This document shows positions 25,913 through 35,304 of a stretch of 64,000 nt of DNA, in pieces. The notes beneath the pieces were generated by a model, which was not told the DNA's origin, made no database searches, and worked only from the letters and a program-made list of their open reading frames with translations. The translations under genes were made by a program, and so were the position numbers. The number at the start of each line of letters is the position of its first letter. Position 1 is the stretch's first letter. The DNA comes from an uncultured Pelagibacteraceae bacterium (GTDB lineage: Bacteria; Pseudomonadota; Alphaproteobacteria; Pelagibacterales; Pelagibacteraceae), in NCBI GenBank assembly GCA_902528175.1, contig CABZRN010000004.1, positions 1 to 64,000 on the forward strand. The letters run 5' to 3'.

Positions 25913-26629
25913 ATGTCAGGAAAATATTTAATTTTTGGTGCGACAGGTTCTATCGGTTCAAACTTAGCCAAATTAATGGTTGGCAAAAATCATGATGTTC
26001 AACTCATAGGTCGGGATGAAAACAGTCTAAATGCATTATCATCTGAGCTCAACTGTAAATACAGTATCGTTGATGTTTTAGACGAACAATCTGTTAAAAA
26101 TTTAAAAAATGAATTTGAGGGACAGGAAATTGCTGGTATTGCATATTGTGTTGGCTCTATTGATCTTAAACCTGTTCGAGCAGTTAAAAAAGATGATTTT
26201 ATGAAATGTTTTGATTTAAATTTTTTTCCAATAGTTGAGACTATTAAAAACTTTCAGGACAATTTAAAAAAAAATAAGGGCTCTATAGTTATGTTTTCAA
26301 CAGTCGCTGTTCAAAGAGGATTTACGAATCATAGTATAATTGCATCAGTGAAAGGTGCTATCGAAGGACTAACAGTATCTTTAGCAGCTGAGTTTGCGCC
26401 TAATATTAGAGTTAATTGTATTGCTCCCAGTTTAACAAAATCGAAAATAGCTGATCCAATATTAAAAAATAAATTAATTGCAGAGGGCGTAGCTAAAGCT
26501 CACCCAATGAAAAGAGTAGGTGAAGGGAAAGATGCTGCTGCAATGGCGCAATTTTTATTATCTGAGGATAGCTCGTGGATAACTGGTCAGATAATAGGTG
26601 TAGACGGTGGAAGGTCTAAGTTATCATAA
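25913..26629 (+). CDS. Short-chain dehydrogenase-like protein lacking the catalytic tyrosine
   Basis: A 238-aa Rossmann protein of the SDR superfamily. The cofactor loop GATGSIGSNLAKLM is at residues 9-22, the structural motif is AYCVGSID, and the C-terminus WITGQIIGVDGGRS is classical. The active-site YxxxK is altered: the segment reads HSIIASVKGAIEG, so the lysine is present but Ile stands where Tyr belongs; the upstream serine (MFSTVAV) is kept. This suggests a non-standard reaction or a binding role. Members of this odd subfamily are often near photolyase genes, as here, where it is divergent by 28 bases from the cryptochrome. Confidence 0.85.
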   Translation: MSGKYLIFGATGSIGSNLAKLMVGKNHDVQLIGRDENSLNALSSELNCKYSIVDVLDEQSVKNLKNEFEGQEIAGIAYCVGSIDLKPVRAVKKDDFMKCFDLNFFPIVETIKNFQDNLKKNKGSIVMFSTVAVQRGFTNHSIIASVKGAIEGLTVSLAAEFAPNIRVNCIAPSLTKSKIADPILKNKLIAEGVAKAHPMKRVGEGKDAAAMAQFLLSEDSSWITGQIIGVDGGRSKLS

Positions 26630-26682
26630 TATATTTTAATTTTTTCTTATTAGTGTAATGTTATTCATTAACAAACTTGGTC

Positions 26683-28353
26683 GTGAATAAAATTTCTACA
26701 GAAGAATTATTTAAAATTGCTTATGATCATTTGCAAAATAAAAATTACTCTAAATCGATTGAACTATTTAATAAGATCCTAGCTCATTTTCCAGAAAATT
26801 TATCTGTTTTAAGAAATTTATTGCACGCGTATGCTTTTTCTGGAGACCTTCACAACGCAGAAAATACGATCAAAAAAGTTTTAAAATTAAATGAGAAAGA
26901 GCCTTATATTTATCAATTTTACGCGTCAATTTTGAAAAACCAGGACAAAATTGATGAGATGATTAATATAATTGAGGAAGGTTTAAATAAAAATTTAATG
27001 AATTCCAAATGGAAATATCAAAAAGAATTATTGTTTCCTATAGTTGTAAAAGACAACGATGAAATTGATAAATTTAGATTAAAAATAAACAACTGTTATG
27101 ATCAAATTTTACAAAATAGCGAACAACTAGATTATGATAATGATCAGATTATTCAAACCCCTCACTATGAATCATCTTATAATCAACATGATAATCTTAA
27201 ACTTAATATCAAAAGCGTAAAGGCTTTAAGAAAAATTTATAAAGAATTAAATGAAAATTGTGTTGTTGAAAAAAAAGAAAATGAAAAAATAAAAATAGGT
27301 TTTATATCAGAATTTTTTACTGATCATACAATTGGTAAATTATTTAAGAATATTATTTTTAGTCTAGACCAGTCAAAGTTTAATATTTTTATACTTCATT
27401 CTAAAAAAACAAAGATCAGCAAACTATTTAATGAATTTATTGAAAAAGAAAAAAACGGTTTTCTGAAAAATATTAGACTTCCAGAAAAATTAGGTGAGAA
27501 AATTAATTTTTTTAAAAAGGAAAAATTTAATATTCTATTTTATCCGGATATTGGTATGTCAGTTGAGATGTATTATTTATCTCTAATCAGACTTGCCAAA
27601 CATCAAATAATGTCATGGGGTCATCCTGAAACAACAGGTAGTGAAAGTATAGATTTTTTTTTATGTTCTAAAAGTTTAATTACGGATGAAACTTCAAAAA
27701 GCTACTCTGAAAAACTATTATTGATGGATCACCTGCCAATGATTTATGAAGCACCAAAAATTAAACGTAAGATAAATGATAATGAATTATCTAAAAATAA
27801 TATTTACTCCTGTCCACAAACAATGTTTAAGTTTCATCCTGACTTTGACAATATTTTAGCTGAAATACTTAAAAAAGACAAAAAAGGTATTTTGTATCTA
27901 ATCAAAGATAACAACAAAATTTATTTTAACAAATTAATTGATCGTTTTAAAAAAATTAAATACTTTGATCTATCAAGAGTTATTTTTCTTGAACCACTTA
28001 GTAGAGATGATTACATAAATCACTTAGGAACATCCTCTGTATTATTAGATCCGCTATATTTTGGTGCAGGTAACTCATTTCACGAATCCATGGTATATGG
28101 AACACCAACAGTTACAATGCCAACTAACTATATAAAATCTAGAATCGTTAGTGCTGCTTATATACAGATGGAAATTGAGAAACCACCGATAGTTAAAGAT
28201 AAAAATGAGTATATAGAATTAGCTATCGATATTGCAAATAGTGGGAATTTATCAGAAATAAAAAAATACTATCAAAAGAAAGCTATGGAAAAACTATTCA
28301 ATACTACGAGAGCAGGTGTGGAATTTAATCAAATACTTCTTGGTTTAGAGTAA
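26683..28353 (+). CDS. TPR protein with O-GlcNAc-transferase-like (GT41) C-terminal domain
   Basis: The N-terminal 130 residues contain two to three TPR units (AYDHLQNKNYSKSIELFNKI, LLHAYAFSGDLHNAENTIKKV). Residues 210-556 match the GT41/SPINDLY transferase domain: IGFISEFFTDHTIGKL, IMSWGHPETTGSESIDFF and DPLYFGAGNSFHESMVYGTP. Bacterial members are thought to transfer sugars to proteins or lipids in the cytoplasm. The ORF track starts at a TTG; GTG at 26683 (GTGAATAAAATTTC) is more likely. A second GT41-type gene lies 5 kb away. The 3' end overlaps the convergent folD by 9 bases. Confidence 0.78.
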   Translation: MNKISTEELFKIAYDHLQNKNYSKSIELFNKILAHFPENLSVLRNLLHAYAFSGDLHNAENTIKKVLKLNEKEPYIYQFYASILKNQDKIDEMINIIEEGLNKNLMNSKWKYQKELLFPIVVKDNDEIDKFRLKINNCYDQILQNSEQLDYDNDQIIQTPHYESSYNQHDNLKLNIKSVKALRKIYKELNENCVVEKKENEKIKIGFISEFFTDHTIGKLFKNIIFSLDQSKFNIFILHSKKTKISKLFNEFIEKEKNGFLKNIRLPEKLGEKINFFKKEKFNILFYPDIGMSVEMYYLSLIRLAKHQIMSWGHPETTGSESIDFFLCSKSLITDETSKSYSEKLLLMDHLPMIYEAPKIKRKINDNELSKNNIYSCPQTMFKFHPDFDNILAEILKKDKKGILYLIKDNNKIYFNKLIDRFKKIKYFDLSRVIFLEPLSRDDYINHLGTSSVLLDPLYFGAGNSFHESMVYGTPTVTMPTNYIKSRIVSAAYIQMEIEKPPIVKDKNEYIELAIDIANSGNLSEIKKYYQKKAMEKLFNTTRAGVEFNQILLGLE

Positions 28354-29190
28354 TGATCTTTTAAAACATTCTATTGTATTTTTTAGTAAACAGGCGATAG
28401 TCATTGGTCCAACTCCACCTGGAACTGGCGTAATTGCTTTAACATGTTTTGAAACCTCTTCAAAATCAACATCACCAACAATTCCCTCTTCAGTTTTATT
28501 AATACCAACATCAATTACTATAGACCCTTTTTTAACCCAGTCACCTTTCACAAGTTTTGGAATTCCAACTGCAACTACTAAAATATCTGCTTTTAGACAT
28601 TCTTCTTTTAAATTTTTTGTTTTTGAATGAGCAATCGTCACTGTACAATTTTCCTTTAGTAAAAGTTGAGTCATTGGTTTTCCATTTAAATTAGATCTAC
28701 CTAAAACAACTGCTTTTTTTCCATTTAAATTTGGCTCTATTTCTTTAATCAACAAATGACATCCTAGTGGAGTACAAGGAACTGAGCTTTCATAACCAGA
28801 CGATAAATTTCCTACATTGTTAGGATGAAAACCGTCTACATCTTTGTTTGGATCGATTGCGTCGATAATTTTTTTGTTATTAATGTGTTTTGGAAGTGGT
28901 AACTGAACCAAAATACCAGAAACATTTTCGTCCTTATTAAGTTCAATAATCTTTTCTAAAACAGTTTTTTCATCTACTGTATCAGGATACTTAACAATTT
29001 CTGATTTAAGACCTATTTCTACTGCCGATTTTTCTTTATTATGCACATAAATTTTGCTTGGAGCATATTCACCTATAAGTATTACAGTTAAGCCTGGAAC
29101 TCTATTAAATTTTTTTTTTAGATTGTCTACTTCTTTCTTTAAACTCAATCTTAGATCTGCAGCAGTTTTTTTTCCGTCTATTATAATCAT
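28345..29190 (-). CDS. folD: Methylenetetrahydrofolate dehydrogenase/cyclohydrolase FolD
   Basis: A 281-aa bifunctional cytoplasmic enzyme interconverting 5,10-methylene- and 10-formyl-tetrahydrofolate with NADP. The active-site region YVHNKEKSAVEIG contains the catalytic Lys. The first signature is VSGILVQLPLPKHIN, followed by DPNKDVDGFHPNNVGNL. The nucleotide-binding motif is VVLGRSNLNGKPMTQLL, and the C-terminal signature is TPVPGGVGPMTIACLL. Length matches the family (about 285). It is the last gene of a likely minus-strand run hemC-hemD-mscS-yggT-folD and supplies one-carbon units, for example for PurH. Confidence 0.96.
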   Translation of the reverse strand: MIIIDGKKTAADLRLSLKKEVDNLKKKFNRVPGLTVILIGEYAPSKIYVHNKEKSAVEIGLKSEIVKYPDTVDEKTVLEKIIELNKDENVSGILVQLPLPKHINNKKIIDAIDPNKDVDGFHPNNVGNLSSGYESSVPCTPLGCHLLIKEIEPNLNGKKAVVLGRSNLNGKPMTQLLLKENCTVTIAHSKTKNLKEECLKADILVVAVGIPKLVKGDWVKKGSIVIDVGINKTEEGIVGDVDFEEVSKHVKAITPVPGGVGPMTIACLLKNTIECFKRSLL

Positions 29191-29196
29191 TGTAAA

Positions 29197-29487
29197 TTAA
29201 AAAATTAATGGTGCTATATAAAGTTTCATACACATTTCTATAAACCATATCAATAAAAGAAGGATTACCGGGGATATATCGATAGCACCTAGATTAGGTA
29301 AAAAACCTCTAATCTTTCTCAAAAAAGGCTCTGTTAGTCTGTATGTAAAATCCAAAACTAAATAAACAAATCGATTTGTAGTATTTAAAACATTAAAAGC
29401 AACTAACCAGCTAATGATAACGTTAGCTATAACAATATAAGAATATAATTTTAAAATTTGTAATGACAAGTAAAATAGAGCTATCAT
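29197..29487 (-). CDS. YggT family membrane protein
   Basis: A 96-aa inner-membrane protein with two hydrophobic helices flanking a loop: residues 5-30 (LYSYIVIANVIISWLVAF) and 66-88. The middle segment LTEPFLRKIRGFLPNLGAIDISPV is the conserved YggT signature (P-x-L-x-P-I-R..P..G.iDlSP). Relatives take part in osmotic tolerance or in positioning of photosynthetic and division proteins; the role here is open. Its start overlaps the MscS gene by 4 bases. Confidence 0.9.
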   Translation of the reverse strand: MIALFYLSLQILKLYSYIVIANVIISWLVAFNVLNTTNRFVYLVLDFTYRLTEPFLRKIRGFLPNLGAIDISPVILLLLIWFIEMCMKLYIAPLIF

Positions 29488-30569
29488 TTTTTTTCGACAT
29501 AGATAGATTGACTTGGAAAAGCAAAGGAAGCTTTGTTATTTTCAACTATCTGCTTTATTTCAATGGCTAATTTTTCTTTAACTTTTAGCCATTCATTCCA
29601 ACTATTAGTTTTGGTGAAGCATCTTACATACATATCTATCGAGCTATCTGAAAATTTATCTACTCTAACTGCTAGCCCTACTTTTTTATCGTAGTCATCG
29701 TTTCCCGTAATATGTTTTTCGATTTGATCTCTTATATTTTTTAACTGATCAACCGTTGTGTCATATTGTAAGGTAATAATCCAACTTATGAGCCAATTAG
29801 TTGTTTGACTTACATTAATAACAGCATTTTCTGCAAACTGAAAATTAGGAATTATAGCTAATGATTTATCAAATTTTCTTATAGTTGTTGATCTAAATCC
29901 TATTTTTTCAACAATTCCTTCAATTGTGCCCTCTACTAATATCCAATCACCCATTTTAAATCTTTTTTCCACAAGGACTAAAATCCCGGATATTAAATTT
30001 TTAAATAAGTCTTGGGCTCCAAGTGCAACAGCTACTCCAAAAAGACCTAATCCAGCAATAATTGGTCCAATCTTTATTCCCCATAATTCAAGAACAGCGG
30101 CAGCACCTAATATAAAAATTAAAATTTTTAATGATTTAATTATCCATCCTATTAATTCCCGTGTAAGAATTTTATCTAATCCACTTAAAATATACGAAAT
30201 TGGCTCAATTATTTGATGAATAATCCAAAATAATAAAATCGTTATTAAAGTTCTGTTAATAGTGTCTACAAAAGACCTGGTATCCTCAGCAAACGTCATA
30301 TAATAACTTGCGAAGAAAAAACCCAAAACTATAGGTAAAAAACGTGCTGGTCCTACCATAGATTTTACAAAAGTATCATCTAATTTGTTGGTTGTTCTTT
30401 TTGAGATGAGCTCTAATTTTTTTATTATTAATTTACTAATCAATCCTCTGAAAATTAAAAATATTAAAAAAATTCCTAATCCAATTAGTATCTGACCAAT
30501 ATCGATTCCTAAAATTCCTTTATCCCAAACGGAAAGAAATAAATTTTTTAAATTAATAAAAACTTCCAT
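29484..30569 (-). CDS. Small-conductance mechanosensitive channel (MscS) family protein
   Basis: A 361-aa protein with about five N-terminal membrane helices, the last being the pore-lining one rich in Gly/Ala (IIAGLGLFGVAVALGAQDLFKNL, about residues 170-192). It is followed by the beta domain (FKMGDWILVEGTIEGIVEKIGFRSTTIRKFD) and an alpha/beta C-terminal part. This is the MscS architecture with two extra N-terminal helices. The channel releases solutes on hypo-osmotic shock. It lies 3 bases from hemD and overlaps yggT. Confidence 0.9.
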   Translation of the reverse strand: MEVFINLKNLFLSVWDKGILGIDIGQILIGLGIFLIFLIFRGLISKLIIKKLELISKRTTNKLDDTFVKSMVGPARFLPIVLGFFFASYYMTFAEDTRSFVDTINRTLITILLFWIIHQIIEPISYILSGLDKILTRELIGWIIKSLKILIFILGAAAVLELWGIKIGPIIAGLGLFGVAVALGAQDLFKNLISGILVLVEKRFKMGDWILVEGTIEGIVEKIGFRSTTIRKFDKSLAIIPNFQFAENAVINVSQTTNWLISWIITLQYDTTVDQLKNIRDQIEKHITGNDDYDKKVGLAVRVDKFSDSSIDMYVRCFTKTNSWNEWLKVKEKLAIEIKQIVENNKASFAFPSQSIYVEKK

Positions 30570-30572
30570 ATT

Positions 30573-31271
30573 TTAAATTTTATATAATAAAAATTCCTCT
30601 TCGCCAGGATTAAATAAAAATATTTTTTTCCATTTTATCACATTTAAGACTGATGAAGTTTTTTCACCAATACACATTAAGTTAGTATTCATCCAGTAGT
30701 CAACCAATTCATATTTTTTAATTAAGTTTAGAAAGCTTTTTGCGCTATTTTCAGAATAAACATACACTAAATTTGGCATATCTTTCTTTAAAGAGTCTAA
30801 AAATGATATATCTAAATTTTTGTTATGTTTGACAGTATAGTTTATCAATCTCTCAACAATGTATCCTTCAAAAATTAGCTCTTTGTCTAAAGGAAATGAT
30901 ACAATATCACCACTTACATAAAGTATCTTGTTATCTTTTTTTGATAAATTTTGTTGTATAAGTTCTTTCAAATTTCTAACATTACCATCAGCTGCAAATA
31001 TATTTTGGAAACCATTAGACCTTGCAGTTTTTTCTGTATATGACCCAACACAAAAACATAAAATATTTTTATTAATATTTTTTAAATTTAAAAATTTAAT
31101 TGCGTTAGAACTGGTGAAAATAATTGCATTATAATTATAAATTTTTATGTCATTATAATCTAATTTATTAATTTCTAATAAAGGTAAGTTTGAAACTTTA
31201 AACCCGTTAGATTTAAATTTTTGTATTAAATCTTTTGAATCTTCTAATTGACGAGTTAATAAAATATGCAT
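30573..31271 (-). CDS. hemD: Uroporphyrinogen-III synthase HemD
   Basis: A 232-aa cytoplasmic enzyme that closes and inverts ring D of hydroxymethylbilane in heme synthesis. HemD is poorly conserved, but MHILLTRQLEDSKDLIQKF at the start, AIIFTSSNAIKFL (about residues 50-62), NKILYVSGDIVSFPLDKEL and VYVYSENSAKSFLNLI match its spaced motifs. Position 1 base after hemC, the preceding pathway step, supports it strongly. Heme is also the substrate of the ccm genes and an end product of hemE at the window's far end. Confidence 0.88.
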   Translation of the reverse strand: MHILLTRQLEDSKDLIQKFKSNGFKVSNLPLLEINKLDYNDIKIYNYNAIIFTSSNAIKFLNLKNINKNILCFCVGSYTEKTARSNGFQNIFAADGNVRNLKELIQQNLSKKDNKILYVSGDIVSFPLDKELIFEGYIVERLINYTVKHNKNLDISFLDSLKKDMPNLVYVYSENSAKSFLNLIKKYELVDYWMNTNLMCIGEKTSSVLNVIKWKKIFLFNPGEEEFLLYKI

Positions 31272-31272
31272 T

Positions 31273-32184
31273 TCAATTTTTATATTTGCCCTTAGATGTT
31301 TTTTTTAAATAATTTCCGACAATCGAACCAATTTCTAAAGATTTTCCAACTTTATCAGAATGTTCATAAAAATATCTAAATTTTCCATCAACAGAAAATA
31401 GCTCAGATATTAAAAATAATTTTTTTTTCTTAATATATGAATAAATACCAACTGCTGTACTACAGTCTCCTTTTAAAATTTTTAAAACTTTTCTCTCTGT
31501 CTTTGCTCTTATTGCAGTATTTTTGTGATTAATTTTTCCCAAAAGTTTATTAATTTTATTATCATTTTTTCTAGATTGTAGAGAAATTATACCCTGTCCT
31601 GCTGCTGGGATGATCTTGTTGCAATCAAATTCTTGTGTAATTAAACTAGTCATCTTCAAGGTATTTAAACCTGCCTTGGCTAAAACAATTGCATCATATT
31701 TCTTTTCGTAAATTTTTTTTATTCTACTATCAATATTTCCTCTTATAAGTTTAAACTTTAAATCAGGCCTCATCATTTTTAATTGATATTCTCTTCTAAA
31801 AGAAGACGTGCCAATGATGGAATTTTTTTTTAACTTTTCGAAAGATAAATTGTTTTTACTTATAAGTACTTCTCTTGGAGAATTTCTTTTAAGAAATGTT
31901 TTTATGATTAAGCCTGGTGTTTCTTTATATGGAATATCTTTTAATGAGTGAACAGCTATATCAATTTTTTTTGTAATCAATTCTTTTTCAATATTCTTCA
32001 CAAATTCTCCTTTGCCACCAATATCGGAAGTCCTGCAGTTTAAAATTTTATCTCCCTTTGTAACAATTTTTTTTAACTCAATTTTTCCATTATAAAATTT
32101 TTTAATTTTTCTAATAGCAAGTTCTGCGTATTTGACAGCTAATTTACTTCTTCTAGCTCCTATAATAATTTTTTTTTTATTCAT
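31273..32184 (-). CDS. hemC: Hydroxymethylbilane synthase (porphobilinogen deaminase) HemC
   Basis: A 303-aa cytoplasmic enzyme polymerising four porphobilinogens. The start KKIIIGARRSKLAVKYAEL, the catalytic Asp region IDIAVHSLKDIPYKETPGL, and the substrate arginines GTSSFRREYQLK and IRGNIDSRIKK are all visible. The cysteine that anchors the dipyrromethane cofactor is in ILKGDCSTAVGIYSY. The length is normal. It is divergent from tsaD, with a 35-base shared upstream region. Confidence 0.95.
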   Translation of the reverse strand: MNKKKIIIGARRSKLAVKYAELAIRKIKKFYNGKIELKKIVTKGDKILNCRTSDIGGKGEFVKNIEKELITKKIDIAVHSLKDIPYKETPGLIIKTFLKRNSPREVLISKNNLSFEKLKKNSIIGTSSFRREYQLKMMRPDLKFKLIRGNIDSRIKKIYEKKYDAIVLAKAGLNTLKMTSLITQEFDCNKIIPAAGQGIISLQSRKNDNKINKLLGKINHKNTAIRAKTERKVLKILKGDCSTAVGIYSYIKKKKLFLISELFSVDGKFRYFYEHSDKVGKSLEIGSIVGNYLKKTSKGKYKN

Positions 32185-32219
32185 AATATTTAATTTTACC
32201 TATATTAATTAGATTATTT

Positions 32220-33287
32220 ATGAAAAAAAAAATACTTATAATGGGCATAGAAACAAGCTGTGATGAGACAGCTGTTTCAATAATCCAGGATAATGGAACA
32301 AAACCACCAAAAATTTTGGCTAATATTGTATCAAGCCAGGAAGAGGTTCATAAGAAATTTGGTGGTGTAGTGCCCGAGTTGGCAGCAAGAAGTCATTTAG
32401 AAAAAATCGAAATGATTACAAAAAAGGCTCTAAAAAAAAGCAGAGTAAAATTAAATAATATAGACGCAATATCGGCTACAGCAGGCCCTGGTTTAATAGT
32501 ATGTTTGTCTGTCGGTTTTAATTTTGCAAAATCATTGTCATTAGCTTTAAAAAAACCATTAATCGCTGTAAATCATTTAGAAGGTCATGCATTAAGTCCT
32601 ATGTTTAGGAGTAATATAAAATTTCCTTATTTACTTTTGCTTATTTCAGGCGGACATACTCAGTATCTAGTTGTGAAAGGTTTAGGGAGATATAAGAGAA
32701 TAGGTACTACAATTGATGATGCTTTAGGTGAAGCATTTGACAAGACTGCGAAGATATTAGGATTTGGATTTCCCGGTGGACCAAAAATCGAACAGTATGC
32801 AAAAAAAGGAAATCAAAGAAGGTATGTTCTCCCAAAACCAATTATCAATAGAGGGGGTTGTAATCTTTCTTTCGCAGGGCTTAAAACTGCAGTTTTTAGA
32901 TCATCCAAAATAATTAAAAATAAACAAGATAAATATGATTTAGCGGCATCGTTTCAAAAAACAATTTCAGATATTATTTACAAAAAAACAAAAGTAGCCA
33001 TTAATGAGTTTAAAAAAAGTTTTAAGGGAAATAAATTAATAGTTGCAGGAGGAGTAGCTGCAAATAAAGAAATAAGAAAGACGATAAGTGGAATTTGTTT
33101 AGAAGAAAAATTTACAGCTATTTTCCCAGAAATAAATCTATGTAGCGATAATGCTGCTATGATTGCAATTGTTGGGTTAAAAAAATTTAAAAAAAAAGAA
33201 TTTAACAAACTAGATTTTTCTGTAAATCCTAGATGGCAATTAGATAAAAATGCTAAATTTCTCAAGGGAGCGGGTGTTCAATTATAA
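32220..33287 (+). CDS. tsaD: tRNA N6-adenosine threonylcarbamoyltransferase TsaD
   Basis: A 355-aa ASKHA-fold enzyme that completes the t6A modification at position 37 of ANN-decoding tRNAs, working with TsaB and TsaE. The start GIETSCDETAVSI, the metal-binding HLEGHALSP (about residues 120-128), the nucleotide loop LLISGGHTQYL and the later FAGLKTAV and NPRWQLD are family signatures. The gene is divergent from hemC, and its stop overlaps the convergent TPR gene by 6 bases. Confidence 0.96.
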   Translation: MKKKILIMGIETSCDETAVSIIQDNGTKPPKILANIVSSQEEVHKKFGGVVPELAARSHLEKIEMITKKALKKSRVKLNNIDAISATAGPGLIVCLSVGFNFAKSLSLALKKPLIAVNHLEGHALSPMFRSNIKFPYLLLLISGGHTQYLVVKGLGRYKRIGTTIDDALGEAFDKTAKILGFGFPGGPKIEQYAKKGNQRRYVLPKPIINRGGCNLSFAGLKTAVFRSSKIIKNKQDKYDLAASFQKTISDIIYKKTKVAINEFKKSFKGNKLIVAGGVAANKEIRKTISGICLEEKFTAIFPEINLCSDNAAMIAIVGLKKFKKKEFNKLDFSVNPRWQLDKNAKFLKGAGVQL

Positions 33288-35258
33288 GTAAATATCTTCT
33301 GGATCTTTTTCATTAATATATTTTTCAAATACAATACGGTATGCCTTTTCAAGGTTATGAGTGAAAGATTTATTATCAAATAAGGGATTGTTATCTTTAG
33401 AAGCAATTAGCTTATTTTTTAATTCATTGAGATATTCTTTATTTTTTGCAATATAAATAGCTTTATCAACATATTCTTTTTCGTTTTTGGCAATAAGTTC
33501 ATTTAAACCAGTTGTTTTTAAAAGACTAGAGGCAACTCTACTTTGGAAAGAGTCTCCTTCCAAAGTTAATATTGGTAACCCTGCCCAAATACAGTCACTG
33601 CAGGATGTATGAGCATTATAAGGAAAGGTATCAAGAAATAAGTCTGCATATTTTATTCTCTGAAGATGCTCACTTATTGGAACTTTATTACAAAAAATTA
33701 TTCTTTCAGGATCTATATTTTTATTTTCGAACTCCTTTTTTAAATTTTTTTCTGCATAGTTATTACTAGACATCAACCACATAACACTTTTTGGTATCTG
33801 ATTTAATATTTCTGACCATAATTTAACAATATTAGGCAAAATTTTTTTATTCGTGTTGAAGCAACAAAATATAAAATCTTCCACTGGTAAATTTAAATTT
33901 TGTTTTGTAAAAATTTTTTCTGAAAGAATTCTATTTTTTTCACTAGGCTGGTAAGAATTTGGGAGATAAATAATTTTTTCGGAAAAGAACTTTTTATTTT
34001 TTTCAGGTATTACAATTTTATCAGCTATTATATAATCTATTTTGTTTGACGCTGTGGTTCCAGGATACCCTAAAAAGTTTATTTGAATTGGTGCTAATTT
34101 GTTAAGAAAAATTCCAAATCTGCTTTCATGTCCACCTGTATGAGCCATTAGGTCTATCGCAATATGGATTTTGAGTTTTTTAGATAGCGATAATATTTCT
34201 TTATCTGATAACTTTGATACATCATAAAATTTGGTAAAAGTTTTCTTTATCCTTAAATAAAACTTATCATTTTCTTTATGTTTATTACTTAAGTAAAAAC
34301 CATATATTTCATATTTAGATTTGTCGTGAGTCTCTAACATTTCAGCTATTAAATGACCGATTGGATGGTCTCTGAAATCAGCAGAAAAATATCCAATATT
34401 TATTTTTGAATTTTTTTCAAAACTTTGTGGCTTACATTGATTAACATTTACATCATATTGTTTGTTCCATATTTTGGTGGCTTTATTAAGAAGTTCAGAA
34501 GAGTCAAATAACGTTGAAACTAACAGAGGATCAGCTATTTCTTTTTCCTCATTAATTTTATTTTTTAAATCATCAAGGTCTCTTTCTAATCCATCCCAAC
34601 TACAATTTTTTAATTTATCGTTAACAACATTCCCTAAAACAAATGGAAATTCTGGATCAATCATTAATATAGTTTTATAAGTATTTATCGACTGATAATT
34701 CATTCCTAACTCTGAAAGGATTTGTGCTTTTTTATAATAAAGATCAGTTTCCTTAGGATGATAAGGAATTACTTTTTCCAAAAAAATTAAATATTCTTCT
34801 TTCGCATTCATTTTTGATAAAATTTTAAGTTTATTTTTTATAGTTGGTAAATGACCAGGTTTTAAATCAAGAGCTTTATTCAACTTTACTAATGACTCTT
34901 CATACATACCTTTTTCAAAAAAAATTTCGCTGAGCGTATAGTAGGTTTCAAAAAAGTTAGGTTTTAGTTTTAATGCCTTATTTAGATATTTTATGGCTTC
35001 ATCAAATTTTTTAATTTTTGATAGTGCATTACCAAGATTATTTAGACCATCAACAAATTTTGGTTCAATTATTATTGCCTTCTCCCATTGATCTATGGCT
35101 TTTTCATAATTATTTAGATTAAAAAATACAAAGCCGTAAATGTGTAAAAACTCCACATTCTTATCGAAATGTTTTTTTATGTCATCGCATTTTATTTTGG
35201 CCTCTTTGAATTTGCTAACTTTTATTAAGTTTAATATTTCAGTAATTTTATCTCTCAT
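33282..35258 (-). CDS. TPR-GT41 protein (O-GlcNAc transferase-like, SPINDLY family)
   Basis: A 658-aa cytoplasmic protein. Residues 20-200 hold about five tetratricopeptide units (for example GFVFFNLNNYEKAIDQWEKA, LGNALSKIKKFDEAIKYLNKA). From about 285 the GT41 domain follows: INIGYFSADFRDHPIGHLI, FLGYPGTTASNKIDYIIAD and DTFPYNAHTSCSDCIWAGLP, the nucleotide-sugar site of OGT-like enzymes. It is a more canonical OGT than the protein at 26.7 kb. Bacterial members glycosylate proteins or surface-polymer precursors; the target is unknown. Confidence 0.88.
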   Translation of the reverse strand: MRDKITEILNLIKVSKFKEAKIKCDDIKKHFDKNVEFLHIYGFVFFNLNNYEKAIDQWEKAIIIEPKFVDGLNNLGNALSKIKKFDEAIKYLNKALKLKPNFFETYYTLSEIFFEKGMYEESLVKLNKALDLKPGHLPTIKNKLKILSKMNAKEEYLIFLEKVIPYHPKETDLYYKKAQILSELGMNYQSINTYKTILMIDPEFPFVLGNVVNDKLKNCSWDGLERDLDDLKNKINEEKEIADPLLVSTLFDSSELLNKATKIWNKQYDVNVNQCKPQSFEKNSKINIGYFSADFRDHPIGHLIAEMLETHDKSKYEIYGFYLSNKHKENDKFYLRIKKTFTKFYDVSKLSDKEILSLSKKLKIHIAIDLMAHTGGHESRFGIFLNKLAPIQINFLGYPGTTASNKIDYIIADKIVIPEKNKKFFSEKIIYLPNSYQPSEKNRILSEKIFTKQNLNLPVEDFIFCCFNTNKKILPNIVKLWSEILNQIPKSVMWLMSSNNYAEKNLKKEFENKNIDPERIIFCNKVPISEHLQRIKYADLFLDTFPYNAHTSCSDCIWAGLPILTLEGDSFQSRVASSLLKTTGLNELIAKNEKEYVDKAIYIAKNKEYLNELKNKLIASKDNNPLFDNKSFTHNLEKAYRIVFEKYINEKDPEDIYL

Positions 35259-35304
35259 ATTTTTTCATTTTAAGGTAAATTTGAATAAAAAAAAACTATT
35301 CAAA

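Noticed and set aside
35140-35304. 55-residue N-terminal extension of the EVE-domain ORF
   Set aside because: It overlaps the start of the divergent TPR-GT41 gene, and the EVE domain begins exactly at the later ATG (35305).
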